A stretch of 64,000 nucleotides of DNA from Coniochaeta sp. PMI_546 (taxonomy: Eukaryota; Ascomycota; Sordariomycetes; Coniochaetales; Coniochaetaceae), in NCBI GenBank assembly GCA_021432605.1, contig MU271146.1:186001-250000 (forward strand), given 5' to 3'. Below the pieces are notes generated by a model. It ran no database searches and was not told the DNA's origin. It saw only the letters and a list, made by a program, of their open reading frames with translations. Made by a program: the position numbers and the translations under genes. Positions 32,549 through 46,200 of the stretch are shown piece by piece (positions within the stretch are counted from its first letter, which is position 1; each line of letters opens with the position of its first letter).

Positions 32549-35532
32549 CACGCCTCATAGGTCGCGGTCTTGCGCAACTGGCATGAAAGGACAGAGAAAG
32601 AAGGAAGGAAACAGGAAAAGGACGTCATTCACAGATGTGACGGCCGCCGCCACAGTGACATAGCGACGAAGTTGATTTGGCACCGTCTCGGAATGACGGG
32701 TAGCTAGTGGGAATGGCGAGATGGCCAAGACAAGCAGTGGTGGGAGACGGTCGTCTTTTTGATGCGAGGTGATTCAAGCGGCTGAATATAATGCTGGGAC
32801 TGGGATCTGACCGGGATTGGTCCTGGGTTGTGTCACTCGCCTTCAGCAGGTGCGTGTGTGGAGCCAGAGCAGACACACCCTTGGCAGGTCTAATACCTCA
32901 TTTGCCGCAAGAGAGCCGGTAGCACGAAAGTAGATGGCGGCGTTGGTTTTTAGCACCAAAGCCTAATAGTCTAGATCGATGGTGTTTCCAGTGGCTTTTC
33001 TTCGCTCTTCGTGCTAGTTGAAAGTGAGGGGGAAAGAGGGGTACAAGAGTCGAAGTGAAGCTATGTCTGGGTGCTGATGGCGGCTACTAGTACTGCCGTA
33101 GAGACACCTCAGTCAGTTGGACGGAAAGCCATCGCCTCGGCTGACATTACTTCGCGTAAATGGAGTGATGATTCGCGTTTTGTTCACCCTCAGCCTCACA
33201 GCGCTGCTACGTGTAAGCGGCATGATACGGCGCTACATTAGGCGATGATAGTTGTCCGACATTCCAGGCTTCCAGTTTGTTCCAAAGCTCCCTTTGTCAA
33301 GCAAGGATCCACTGAAGCCGGCTCATTCCCTGCCAAGCTCTGGCATGGTTGGCTGTTCATTCCCAGCCTGCCAGCCTGCCAGGTCTCTGGGACGGCCCTG
33401 GCAGGGGAGCACTTTACACAGTACTGCGGGAGGTAGGGATTGAGACCCGCAACAGGCTACGAACCAGCCATTGGGAATCCAAGTTTATTTCAAGCACCTC
33501 GTTAGTCAGGATATCACTAAGTTTCTCAGCCAGGAGTACCGCGAAAAAAAAACAGCTTACTGCCCCTGTACAGCCGTCCTGCACTGCTGAGCACAGTCGT
33601 CAAGAGAGAGCTGAATCTCTGGTTTATGATGCAATTTGCCAATGGGAGGGGAAGGACCCAACGCGAAAACAAGGAATCGCGATCATACATTGAATAGCGG
33701 CCACGTTCGATGGGGTGGCGGGCTGCTCACTCCGGTAAGCGCTGCGAGCTGGCGTGAGTGACATACAGGTGGCATGAGCCGACAGCCGATTTGCTCCAGA
33801 TACAAGTGCGCTCAACTGGGAATAATCGGCTTGTTCTTCACACTCTCAATGGCGGACTTGGTTTTCGCATTGGCGATGCCACCAATGACGAACCTCCCAA
33901 CCCCTTCGGGGTCTGCACGGTGAACTTGAACGTCCTGAGCAGGGATCGGCGGTTTGAAACATACGAACTTACACATCTACTGTACGAGGCTCGGCCACAA
34001 CGCGTGTCAAAGTCCGACCCGAAGAGGAATACGCACTGAAAATTCGAATGATCAGTCAGCTCGACGCGCGGACAGCATGATGGCCAAAGTTAAGTGGTAA
34101 AAATACAGTGGGATGATGGCGGTGTATGAAGATTAGAGTTTGCCTTCCAAATGGACCAATAATGGATGTTTCGATCTCGGACCGAGTCGAGTCAGACCTA
34201 CCTTACCTTCAAGACAAATGAACGTGCAACGAGTCTTCTACACGTGCTTCACCCCTACCACGTGGCCTGGCTACACTACTATGGTATAGGCGGTACCGTA
34301 GAGGCGGTCGACTAACTTCACTCTTGTGTAGGCTGTAAAAAGGTAGGCAAGGTAGGTAAACTTCGTCACACGACATCGAATGTCGGAGTGGCCGAGACAA
34401 AGATAAGTGTACCTCCAACAGCACAACGGACGAAGGAAAGCAAAGTCCATTTTCTGCGGGATGTGTTTCGGTTACGGTCGATGCTCAGCAGTTACTAGCT
34501 CATTTAATATGGCATCATCAGCCTTAGGATCAAGATCTTAGCTTCAAGCCACACTTACACGGACTAATTTCTGGTTGAGAATATCGAGTTGTTGTGAATG
34601 AACCGGCACCCTACACTACAGGGATGTCAACCATAGTACCATTCTACGCACATATCGGACGACAGGTTCTTCCCACGAACTCCTCCGGGGTTCATGTATC
34701 GGTATACGTGTATATCACAATTCGCATGGAGAGCTATTGACAGTCCTGGACGATGAGCTATATTTTTTTATATTTTCTTCTTTCTTCTGTTATTTCGACC
34801 CTGTTTTGTATTTCCAGCCAACAGTGAGATCTCAACATTCAAAGAGGAACCCGTCCCAACCCGTTGTAGCTAGCTGTAGGCTAAGAGGTGCCATCGCAAT
34901 TAGATCCAGAACACCCCGACCGGCCTCCTGGGCCACATTCATCCAACGGTTCCCCACAGCGCGAACGACATCTCCGCCGTTGGATATTCTCCAACAAGTA
35001 GCTCGAACCAAACTGCTTCAAAATACTAAGTATTAAGGTTCCTAGGGCAAGCCGCAGTATTAGGCCCCAGAGTACGTATCAACAAAAGCAAGACGAAAGG
35101 GATTTGAAAGTCAAGACAAGTGCAAATCAAACAAAAAAACAACGATGACGTCGCCATAAACCAGTACAGAAGTTTATACGATCGCTGTGCCAGACACGCA
35201 TGATCGAGATCCGAATGTAGGTATCGTCATGCCCAGCCGTGGCTGGATGAAAAGGGGGAAGAGGACTGATTCAGATCGTCCTTCCCGCGTCGTGTATTCG
35301 AGATCTGTGACTGAGGAGGGGGAATGGCAAGTGTTGAAACCCATCAACGCCCGCCGTACCGTGAATAAGCCTTAAGCAAAAATCTTCCAATGATCAGATG
35401 CGCCTCGTGGGTATACGTCATAAACCAATATTGATGCCAGAATCACAGTGCGAAGCTCCGCAGAAGGCACTGCAGCACCGCGATACCGGCACAAATCATA
35501 ATGGGCCAGCCTTAGGAAACCAGAGAGACGTC
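32549..35532. other. Intergenic region between flippase promoter and HTF1-like 3' end
   Basis: This is 3.0 kb with scattered small open frames on both strands, none with recognisable motifs. GC-rich CCAGCCTGCCAGCCTGCCAG lies near 33,363-33,382 and an A-run near 33,544. TACCTTACC-type motifs occur at about 34,198-34,207 and 34,341-34,360. A CTACACGTG element sits at about 34,239-34,247. I see no RNA gene. Confidence 0.5.
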
Positions 35533-37502
35533 TCAAGATGCTTGATGGACACTCTCCGGAGAGAGGCTTGCAGGGTCGACAGTGTCAAAATGGACGAGCT
35601 GGTTCATGTCCATTTCGGCTTGACTGTTGTCCACGTAAGCTGGTGAGTGCGGATGCATTGGAAGATTGAGCGTGTGCTTGGAGTACATCTCGTTCAGGCT
35701 CGTGCCATCGTCCGAAATAGCCGAACCGTCGTGGTTCTGGTAGATGTCTGCCGAAGCACTTCGACCCATCATTGACATTGGTGGTGACTGGTCCACGATA
35801 GCAGGTTCGCCGTGGCTAGCAAACGACAGGGGTGACACCGACGGCGGCACGCCGAGGCTCGCGGGGTTTACCATCGGAGACAGGAATGTGCTGCTGTACG
35901 GCGTGTTGTAGCTGGAAGCCGGCAGCGGTGTGTTCTCAGGGGCCTGGGACGAGAAGAAATTGGGGCTGGAGTACTCGGATGGCGAAGGCGCCGTGGTTGC
36001 TGACATGGGGTATTGACGCATATCCAGGCCGAATCCGGCCTGCGTGTCGATACGCAGATTAGGACCAAGGTTGTTTGGCTGCTGGGGAACTGGCGCATAT
36101 ATGCTTGGATTATGCGGTTGCGCCTGCGTCTCTCCGGGATGTTGGATGTAGAACGAGGGCATCGGCGTCTGTAGCATTGAGAAGTCAACGGCCATAGGCA
36201 CGGATCGACTCCTCTGTCGTTTATGGCCAGGCCCAGCGCGCATGTTCGCCGAATGCATGTTAATCCCCCACTGCTCCTGGAACATTCCAACATGAGGCTG
36301 GGCGAAATTGGGTTGCGAAGATGGTCGGCCAGTTGGGGAGACAGGAGCAGACATGGACAAGGGGTGGAGCGAATCAGCAAACGCGTGCATGCTGTGTCGG
36401 TGCATGAACGACTCAAGAGAGATGAGTTTCGCAAGTTGCCCGCTTAGGACCTTCGGATTGCCGCCCAAATGATGAACAAGGCAGTGCGATGCCTGTTGAT
36501 CCTCGGTGAAGTCTCCAACCTGGAAGAAGCCATTCGTCGTGGGTGACGAGTCCATGAAAAAGTTTGGCGGCCGGTTCAACTCGATGACAATACCACCAAC
36601 TTTGTTCGGGTCACCTTCGGCGTTCTCGAGGAAGATGTTCTTGATGTGGGCAAAAGGGTACTCGATCTTGTAACCAGCCTGATCGTTGTTGATATAGTAG
36701 GTCATGGTACACTTATCCGGCGAATAGAAGATGATGAGGTCCATCGTATTCTGCCCAACACGAGTCCACTTTCCGATGCTCAGAGACCGGCAGGTAAGAT
36801 GGTGAATCACTGCACGAGTTAGACTATGAAACACAGCGAACGCGTAAAAGACTGGCTCTACTCACAGACTTTGCCCTGACCGCCTTGGTCGCCGCCTAGC
36901 AGCATGCTACTTTGGCCGTAAGGCATCAGTCCGGGACGGCCGAAAAAGCTTCCGCCCAGGCCTTTACCGGACTGCATTTCTTGCATGGCGAGGTACGTGC
37001 GCATAGAATCAGGAATGGAGTCGAGGTCTTCACCGGTTTCCAGACTCTTCTTCGCCAGAAGCTTAATCTTAGCACGACTGCAACCAAACGTCAGTAAGCG
37101 CCCCTTTCCGTTGGTTAGAGCCTGGAGGCAAACTTACCGGTTCTGAAACCAGATCTGAACAGACCTTTCGGTCATGTTGATCTCGTCAGCAATCCTCTCC
37201 CTAACGCCGGCGGTCGGTGTGGGGTTCTTGTTGAATTCCATCTCCAGAGTGGTCAACTGATCCTGCGTCGCCCGTTGTCTCTTCTGATTCTTCTGCTGCT
37301 GGGTGAGCGTACTCTTCCGTGGGGGGCGTCTCGAGTTTGATGACTGGCCATTGGATGCGGAGGTTGAGGGAGAAGGCGTTTGGCTTCCCTTGCCGCGTCC
37401 AGCGGAGGAGGGCGTTGTCGCGGAGTAGCCATTGGGAGCCGGTGTGTCAAGATTGACGGGTGCAGTTCCCGCCTCCGATTCCGCTTTCACGTCGGATAAC
37501 AT
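35533..37502 (-). CDS. Homeodomain transcription factor, HTF1-like
   Basis: Exons are 37502-37138, 37077-36866 and 36809-35533, giving 617 aa. The homeodomain covers about residues 71-130; its third helix [14 protein letters not shown] is split by intron 1 inside the NRR codons. A conserved fungal region follows ([13 protein letters not shown] and [19 protein letters not shown], about 193-300), then a long Pro/Ser/Gln-rich tail. Proteins of this shape in Fusarium and Magnaporthe (Htf1) control conidiogenesis, so a developmental role is likely, but that is inference from family resemblance. The start is the first ATG of the frame. The frame stays open about 70 nt further upstream without another ATG, so an extra 5' exon is possible. 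The upstream gap is unusually long. Confidence 0.88.
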
Positions 37503-38519
37503 TTCGTGGCGTTTACGGACGGGACGATGGCGTTGTTTTTCGGAGACGCTCGAAAATGACTCGACTTCCAATTTTTTCCTCGCTTATACCGGGCCCGGCT
37601 GCTTCTTTTTCGAGACAGAGTCCAATGAGCACCCAGCACACTCAAGTATCGATCGGTTGGATACGAGATATAGAATGCCGTGAGATGTGCCACAGAGGCT
37701 TCGCGTATAGTTTGTGTTCGACGGTATAGAATAGAGATTTCTAATAAAGGAATGTGGTGCCTGATCCAAGATGGCGGATCAGAACGTCAGGCTTCTGTCT
37801 GTCAGATGGTGGAACGGACAGTCAGGCGATCCGCGTAGGATGTCGAATAAGGATGACTTCTTTGAAAAGAATGTAATGGACCCCGAGAAAGAGTGACGGG
37901 ATCCGTAGAATTGAGTGAATGTGGTTGATTACTTCAAGAGAGTGACTATGGTTAGAAAGAAAAGGAAAGGAGAAGCCCTGGAGAAGAGGGAGCGATTATC
38001 GACGAAGCCGACGATGTGCTGATCACGGTTGGACAAGGAGGTGGATGGGGGAGAAGAGGAGAAGGAAGACGAGATGGAAAAGGGCCCAGTAAAAAGGGAA
38101 AACTGAAAAGGGAAGGAACAGAGACGGGCCTGAACGCACGGGCGGTGGCTTGATGCGGGTCATCCTGGTCGGTGGTCATCCACTGGCGCACTTGAATCCG
38201 CGCTAGCAAGCAAGCTCCAGGGCCTTGCGGTTGCATCTCGTGCTAAACAGGCTGGAACCTGTGTCGACGGTGAAGTGGGACAAGCCGTTAGAGCACTGCC
38301 CCCGAAGCCGTTCGTCGAGTCTGCAGATATCAATGCTAACAAACGAGGATGATGCTCTCCACCAGAGACGATCTATACTGAATCATGGGAATTCATGGCC
38401 GGATTACTTATACAATGGTAGGGCCGCAAAGCTTGGTGCGTTCGCCATCAAGTTTTCATACCTGTACTTTCTCTCGAGGCGGGTGAGCCGGGTACCTTGC
38501 ATGTTCGTAGTGTACTGCC

Positions 38520-38557
38520 GTACACTACATAGTAGGTCTAGCATAGTGTAGTGTAGT
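38520..38557. repeat. Imperfect inverted repeat built on TACACTACA
   Basis: TACACTACAT is followed after a short spacer by ATAGTGTAGTGTAG on the same strand, so the arms can pair. It lies about 1 kb upstream of the homeobox start. Confidence 0.6.
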
Positions 38558-39202
38558 TGCACCTCCAGACTTGGGCGGGGGCTTCTCTTCTGGGGGGATC
38601 CCACTTCCCACCATTAGTGAGGTGGGGTGCGACTGTGAGGAAGGTTTGATAGCTTGCTAACAACCCTTGACAGCTTTGGCTGCGAGGCATCCACTAGCGA
38701 TTGGCGCGTGGATCTGCACCATGTTGAAAAGAGTGGTGGCACTGATTCAAAGTCAGTGGACCACCTGCACTCGCTCGATTCCTTCGCCGGTTTGCATTCG
38801 AGTTATCGTGGCTTCGCCAGCCGGGCCACTTGTGTCGGTTGTTGCTGCTGCGCTCGTGAGGAAGGATGGGACGGTGTGTTGCACTTGCCCTGCGGGTTGG
38901 GGGCTCAACCAATGAGAGGGGTGGCCCTGAACGGTACCTGCATTGGACGATCCATCCATTATGCGGAACGCGTGAAACAACCTGGAAGGACAGCGCTCTC
39001 TTGTGACCACCCTCGGCCAGACTACTAGGATACATGAGAAGTACTAGTTTCAGCACCCACTTACCGACAAGATTTCCGGCTTCGACAAAGTCTTGGACAG
39101 GTACCCACACACTGTGAGCAACCGGCTAAAACTTTTGATTCGCAAGGAGCGAACACAATAAGCTCCACGCTGCTGAGCCAGACATCGGGCACCGAAGACG
39201 CC

Positions 39203-39219
39203 TCTACACTACACGTGTG
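39203..39219. promoter_or_regulatory. CTACACTACACGTGTG motif copy
   Basis: This contains a CACGTG E-box core inside an ACACTACACGTGT context. It is one of several copies in long intergenic stretches of this window. A binding site is inferred, not shown. Confidence 0.4.
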
Positions 39220-41987
39220 CTTCAGCACCTCAAGAAGGAACAGCAGTGAGACACCATCACGTCAACCACCCACCGTCCTCTTCAACTGGCGACGTATGTG
39301 TAAAGTACTGCAGAACATGGTATGTCGTCAGACATACTTTGGTCAAGGTTAACTGCTTTTTCGCCACCGCTGGATTCACTCCGGCCTTCGAAGCCGGTGC
39401 AGTCTTTTTGTGACGGCGCGTCAAGGGCCTGGGATCCGGCCTGCCAAGCCGTTGCTATCTCATGATTAGCGACAAAAGTGACCGCACACATGACTCCGAA
39501 ACCCTACGCACTCGGTCGATCGCTTGTCTACGGCGTGAGGCATGGTACCACTCCTCATACTGCTGGAAGCTGCCGCGAGTGCCACACATTCTCTCGGTTC
39601 TCGTAAATGCAGTCGTCTTGACCTGCCGAGTGCAGCACTCACGCTGCCGTCCCCAGCGTGGTATTCGCTGGTCTGCAAGAAGGGCTGACTCGAGTTCACC
39701 CATTGTGCCGGTGAATAATGGTAAGCGGAAAGGGCAACCCGCGCCCGCAATTGCTGGATACCGTCTGCGCATCTCGGCTTCACATCTTATTCTGTTCTCC
39801 TATTTTGAACCACTCAGCAGGCGGGGTGTAGATTTGGTTGGTGTGCACTCCAGCAGCTAGCTTGGTGCATAACTGAACCAATCGCCCTCCGGCGTTTCTC
39901 CGCAATCTGCACCAGACGAAAAGGGGGAATTCAACCTTGGCCAACAAACTGGAGATCGAGAGATCGGCTTCGAAAGAAAGGTGTCATAGGCAAGCTGACA
40001 AGCTGGCTCTCGAAGCAAGGCGAACAAGTGAATTTGCCCATCTGTACAACAGCTTTGTCCAGCAAGTCAACCGTGTTGGTTCAGTCTACGAGAAACCCCA
40101 GTTTACCGAAGTGCAGACAGGGTCAATTCCCGATCCCTTCACCGCCGCAACCGCCTTCTATTGTATTTAATCCACCAGGCTATGCGGCGTCGCGCTGGTA
40201 CGACGCTGCCTAACGGGGGATCAGACAGGTGCCTCCGTTTTTTCCTTTGAGCTGTAAAATGTCCAGCGTCGGCAGAGTGTCTAAGGTTGGGGACTTTTCT
40301 GCTTCCCAACACGCTTTCAGACGCCACGAAATCTGTGCCACGCCAGTACTTAGTAGTTCCTGCAGAAGCGTAGAAGTCTATCAATGCAAGACCTCTCCCT
40401 CGTACTGTGTCACCTATGTATGCCCAATACCAACAGCTGCTTCGCTTGTGCTTGTACGAAGCTACCATTGAGAGTCTAGACAGGTTCAGGGCCTCTGTGG
40501 AGCTCGAACCGTGACCCGCACTCTGGCAAACTTTCCATGTCGACTTGGTGGTGCTACAGTGTATGGAAGGATTCTGGCGGCCACAGCCTTACGATCTGAT
40601 CACGGCGGATAAGGCTTTTGAGTTCTTAAGTATCAATAAACTTTATGAATAACGAGGATTCGTGTGAATATCACTAGTGTCCAAGAAGTGGCATGGTCAC
40701 CTCAAGGCCCAGGCTGGCCCAGATCTTACCCGCCCTTGCGGCGTTTTGAATCGGTACAAACTTGGTGAGTGAGCAATGCATGTCAGCCGCTCGTTAGGTA
40801 AATGCAGTGACGCCTTGGACCAGGACTGGCCGCTCTCCCGATCCTAGTATTTACTTAACGCGTTGCATACACATAGCGCAGCCGCTTCAATCAACTCCGG
40901 CACAAGCAACTGGAAGAAAGGCCATTGTCGGCCGTCGCGCCGTTATCCGTCCCCCTGCACAGAGCCAGATGCTGTCATCAGTCAGCGGACACGCTTTCCC
41001 ACTTTTACCCCTGGAACGCTTCAGCGGTACGTACCAATCGATGGCGGCTTCATGCAGGAACTTTCGCGGAACTTCCATCGAGCCACCATCCTCAGGACCT
41101 TGTAACAAGCCTCAAAATAGTTTAGCCAGCCGATCGGGGGGGTACCAGGTCACGTCTCTTTCGTCTGAACATTTTGGCCTGACCTTTGAATCCCGGGTGA
41201 ATCCCTGTGCGAGTCTAAACCCTACGTGTACTGCCGCTCGGCCACTGACCGCATAAAGGAGAGGCATTTCCACTGACAGGGAGTCAGGGTCACTGTGGAT
41301 GAGGTCCCATCCTTTTTCTGGTTTCGGTTGAGCTACACTAGTGTAAACAGGCATCAAGATAGCCTCTTTGACAGAATGCGTCATAGTGAGTTGAACGGTC
41401 ACGGCTCAGTAACCGTCAGGGGTATAACTCTGAAATACTCCTTACACAGTACAACAACATAGGCTGGTCACGACCAGCAGCACCTCAATGCGTGTGATAA
41501 ACATGCGATGGCCTCGTCACCGCCATACAGATAGATACAGTCCTTCTCGACAATAGCATAATGGCTCCGTCTCAAAACCAGGAACTCAGCACTAGCTATC
41601 GCTGGTCACTGCCGTCTGTGCTCTTTTGTCATGCTGCGCTTCCGGTGGGCGAAGGATGGTATTCTGGGTGTAGCCGACATATCCTGAACCCGCTCCGAGA
41701 CAGCTCTTCAAGACTCCAGGCTCGACCTGTAACGGCAAAGTTCTCGAAAGCTTCGCAAGACCCTCCGCGGGTCTTCCCCCCGGCCAATCTTTTTACCTCC
41801 TTGGACTGTTTCCCACTAAGCGCGGTCGAGTTTGCCCATTTGGTGAAGCTGAAACAGCCTCGACGTCCGGATCCATGTCCTATACGCCGCTCTTCCTATG
41901 ATCATACCCCAGATTCTCGTCCAGGTCTCCGATACGGCCTAAGCCACAACAGCATTCATGCAATATCGCATTGAGAAGCAATTACGA

Positions 41988-42002
41988 CACTACACGTGTA
42001 CG
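41988..42002. promoter_or_regulatory. ACACTACACGTGTAC motif copy
   Basis: It has the same core as the copy at 39.2 kb, with CACGTG flanked by ACTA and TAC. It lies in the region between the homeobox and CTK1-like genes. Confidence 0.4.
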
Positions 42003-43284
42003 GGACTAACATCCCTCCAAGATCTTCAAGGGGGGATCATCACTCTGCCGTGCCAAGAGGTTCTTGATAGCATCTTTGTCCATACCTTTTCCTAGACTCA
42101 TTTACGTGTGACAATGTTCGCTACAGCCCGTAATAAGCACGCTTTGCCCGCTTTCCAAATTCCCAGTATTGTGGTATACCGGACGGGAAGGGACAAGAGT
42201 CTCTGGGGCGCTTCTCCGGTTATTTGTCTCCTATAATTAGCACATGGCGGATGAAAGACAGGCGTCTAACCCTTGTCATTTCTGGTTACGATAATGATGC
42301 CACCATGAGCTTTGGATTCAGACCTGAAATCGTGTTGAGGCTTGGCGGGTACGCCGTCAGGCCGAGTCGTCCAAACACTTGCTGGATGGCGGTATCAGCC
42401 TATCCAAACGACTTCACCGAGACAAGGGCATATATCCTGTCAACGACTCCTGGAGGACTCGGCACGGAGGATACAGCAACGAAGCTTCCACAGCCTCTTG
42501 TAAGACTTGCGAGCAGTAACGGTGTTTAATCAATTATCGGTGACAATGTCAAGGGAAAACCAGACAAGGGCTTGTGACGTCCATCCGTCCCTGTCGCTGG
42601 ACCACCTTACTTTGAAAGAGCCGAGAAAATAGGAACCGCGAGCACAATTTCCGGTTCGTGACGACAGAGATGTAGAATTTCCTTATCCCTGATGTTGGAT
42701 ATCATGACATTTTCTTGTCTTGACAACGAACAATTGCCGGATCCTCAGTCAACTCCATGAGACGCCGCATTCGTCTAAATATGATACAAAACCATGATGC
42801 TCATCAAATGTAGCCGCCCTCGCTGTCCCATCTAACCGTCAGACCCTGTCGCTCATGCAAATGTGACTTGTCCCTCACCATGATATGAAAGATAGGAAAG
42901 TGCACGAAACCATGCCTTTCCAGTCCTGAACTCAGAGAACCGCGCGCCCGTCCCACTCCGCCCCCCTAGTCGGCTTTGGGTGTCACAAAACTCTAACAAG
43001 GCCGCATTAATTAGGCGTCCATGAGCCGTCGCCTACGCCGAAAAACGCCATCTCACGATTGCCGCTGAGGGTTGGGGTAGCCACGACAAGAGGCAAGAGA
43101 AGCATCCCATGCTACCCAACGCCGTCCGCACCGTTTCACCCAAGCTTCCGTACCTCAGACCCAGCATCCGTAAGGACCCTCGCACGCTTCCGCAGGGGGC
43201 ATAACATAATCAGGTCCATATTTTGTGTTTACTCCTCCTCGTGAACCGAACCGCCGTCTCGCTCTCACTAGGTGCACCCTAACC

Positions 43285-46200
43285 CTACCCCTTAGCAGGA
43301 GCCGCGACCGCAGCCGCCGCCTTTTCTGCCTCCGGCTGGTCGACATGCGGCCGCTTCGCCTCCCTCTGCGGTTCGGCGTGCGTCTCGCCCGGGCGCTTCC
43401 TGTCCTTGCTGATCTCTCGCAGCTTTTCCGGCGGTGCTCCCGCGTTGGAAATGGCAGTACCGGCCTCCTTGGCGGCTGCGCGCTTGGCTTCTTTCTCCTT
43501 GCGCTCGTTCTCCCGCCGCAGGGCTTTGGAATCGAGTTCGTGCCAGTCGCCGTCCAGGTTTTGGAGTCTTGTAGCTATCGTCAGCGCTTCGACACATCAA
43601 TTATTTGGCTGGGGACAAGGAAGAACTTACTCAACGGCCTGCTTCGGAGCCGGCTCCTCGGTCTTGAAGTAGGCGTGCTCCAGCACCTCGGCGGCGGTGG
43701 GCCTCTTGGCAGGGTCGTACTGGAACAGAGAACAGAGAAGCTCGAACCCTGCCGGCGAGAGCCGGTCCTTGTACTTCTCAGCGAAGACGTTTGGTTTCCT
43801 GTAGCCCGGCCGCAACAGCTCGAACCACGGCATCTCGACCAGGTTCGGCCACTCCTGCTTGTTCGGCGTGCCGAGGATGGCGTAAATCTTGTCCAGCTGG
43901 TCGATCTCACTTCCATTGCCGGGGAAGATGGCGTGCCGGGTGAAGATCTCTACCAGGACACAGGCGGCGCTCCAGATGTCGACCGCAGGTCCATACTGGG
44001 TCTCGCCGAGGAGGAGCTCGGGTGAACGGTACCAGATAGTGATCACCCGGTTTGTGTAATCTAGCTGGTGGCGCTTCGCATAGAAGCGAGCAAGGCCAAA
44101 GTCGGCTAACTTCAGGATACCCTCGCTGCTGACGAGAATGTTGGCTGCTTTGATATCGCGGTGGAGGACACCGCGCTTATGTAGGTAGTCCAGCGCCTCG
44201 AACATCTGTTTGGCCAAATCCTTCTTTTGCGCCGGGTTGAGCTTGTATGAAGGATGGTTGAGGAGACCAGTGAGATCGTGTGACAGATACTCAAAGACCA
44301 TGAAGCAATCGTTCTTCTCGACCATGACCTCCTGGAGGTTGACAATGTTCGGGTGCTTCAGGGACTGTAGAAGCTTGATCTCTCGCACGGCCGTGACCGG
44401 GAAGCCGTCTCGCTCACCCTCCATCTTGATCTTCTTCAGGGCAACGAGGTTCTTGGTGTAGACGTTTAGGCCCTTGAAAACCTTGCCGTATGTACCCGAG
44501 CCAATAACCGACTTGTCGCCCGGTTTCCGGAAGTAGACGGAGTCTGACGAAGCGAGCTCGGGGTCGAGAGGTGTCTTCTTCTTCAGACGTTTCATGATCT
44601 TCTTCACCATGCGTACTCGAGGCGGCGGGGGCTCAGCACGTTGCTGTTGATGTTGCTGCTGTCTATGATCGACACCACGCGATCTTGCAGATGCCGGCTC
44701 CGTGGGCACGTTACGCGGCAGATCTCTGCGATCCCTCTCACTGCTCTGTTGTGATTGGGGTTGCCGAGGCGGAGCAGCATTGAATTTGGACGAGATCTCG
44801 GGTTTAGGAGCAGCCACGGTCGGTTTCGATGCTTTGAAAGCAAAGCTGAATTTGGAAGAGGACTGCGGGCCCGTCGGTGGTATTCGGTTGGGAGGAGGCA
44901 TCTGTTCGTCGGCGGCAGATTCGAGTTTGCTCGTATCCTCTACTTGCAGATCCTTCGAAGGACGGAAGGGGTTATCGTTGTCAGTAACCTTGGCATCTTC
45001 GCCCGGCTGCGACTTCTCGGTATGGTCAGGGGTGGCATGTGCGGGATCGGTCTCGTCGCCTACAGACGGTGCGTGTTGACCCCTTCCACTACCAGGACCA
45101 GAGTTCCACTGCGGATTCTTGAATCCGGCTCGATATCCTCCCCGACCTGGGCCGAACTGATTTCCTCGAAAACCACTAGGCCCACCTCTTCCACGATAGG
45201 AGGGACCTTGGGGATACTGAGCGGCAGGTCCGGTCGGAGGATAGGGAGGTGAATTGCTTTGATAAGGTCCCTGCGATCCGTTTTGGGCGCCGTAACCACC
45301 TTGGGAATATTGGGGCGGATAGGGTCTGGCGAAATGGTATTAGCAAACATTAAACTACCCGAGGCGCAAGGTGAGGATTGAAAATTTGAAGGGTTGGCGG
45401 TTGACTTACTGCTGTGGTGAGTAGGGTTGTTGGTTAGACCAACCACGACCATTGCTGCCGTAGGGGGAATGTGAAGGTCCAGTGGGCGAGCCATGATATG
45501 AAGAATTCGGGGTTCCGTGCCCCGAGTTATGAGAATAAGCATGATAGCCTCCGCGGAAGTTCCCTCGAGACGCCATATTCACCTCGATGCTGTTTGGACC
45601 AGACGTGGGATCGAACTTGCCGGACGAATTGGGAGTGCCCTGACTTTTGCGTCTCCTGCTGTTTCCCGCACTTTTTGGATCCCGACTTCCGGGGCGAGAA
45701 GCGCCGTGTGTATCAGAGTTTAGGGTGGGGCGGCTCCGAGAAGGAATATCAGATGTAGTCGGCGGCCTGTTGCTTCTTGAGACAGGACTTGCACGCCGTG
45801 GTGTTGATTGAGGATGAGTGGTTGATAACGGCGACCTGCTACGACGCCTGGAGTGGGGCTGCTCTGCAAAATGCGGAGGAAGGTCTCGACTCTTGGATGA
45901 CTGCCGCTGCCGGCTCCGAGAGCGCGACCTGGCTCGGTGGCTTGGACTAGCTGACCGACCCGGCCTCCTTGAGTCCCTAGGTTTCAAATGTCGATCGCGA
46001 CGGTCGGGCGAACGAAGATCTTTCCGTAGTTGAGAACGGTCGCGGTGGGTTCGAGAAGGCTGCGCGTTCGATGCGTGCGCGGTCTTCGTGGGAACGTCCT
46101 CGACTCGACGAGGACTCCGATTCCGCCGAGACTTTTTGGATTCTGAGTGGTCTCGAGAAGCACTCCGGCTTCTCTGTCGCTTCCTCGAGGAAGGTGAGCG

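Larger units (their letters stand above)
37503..43284. other. Long gene-free region upstream of the HTF1-like gene
   Basis: This stretch of 5.8 kb runs from the homeobox start to the CTK1-like stop. From about 37,950 to 38,130 the plus strand is purine-rich, that is, CT-rich on the homeobox coding strand, suggesting a promoter or leader. An inverted arrangement TACACTACAT ... ATAGTGTAGTGTAG lies at about 38,520-38,557. Copies of CTACACTACACGTGT occur at about 39,203-39,217 and ACACTACACGTGTAC at about 41,988-42,002. Small open frames have no domain, and base composition is not AT-rich, so this is not obviously RIP-mutated transposon DNA. Confidence 0.55.

Noticed and set aside
37503-37571. 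The homeobox frame extending upstream to a TTG codon.
   Set aside because: There is no ATG in the extension. The first ATG at 37,502 is used, while an unseen 5' exon remains possible.
39937-40170. A 77-codon plus-strand frame with a helical, charged N-terminus.
   Set aside because: It is short and isolated, with no recognisable family and no supporting signals.
40496-40535. A GGTTCGA-like B-box on the minus strand, considered as a tRNA.
   Set aside because: The flanking bases cannot form the T stem, and no matching A box or acceptor stem was found.
40807-41256. A 149-codon plus-strand open frame in the homeobox upstream region.
   Set aside because: Its composition is Ser/Pro/Thr-rich with no domain, and several overlapping frames are open too. 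There are no splice or promoter signals to support it.
43275-43291. CACCCTAACCCTACCCC, like a telomere repeat.
   Set aside because: There are only two imperfect units, and it overlaps the stop codon of the CTK1-like gene. It is chance or composition.
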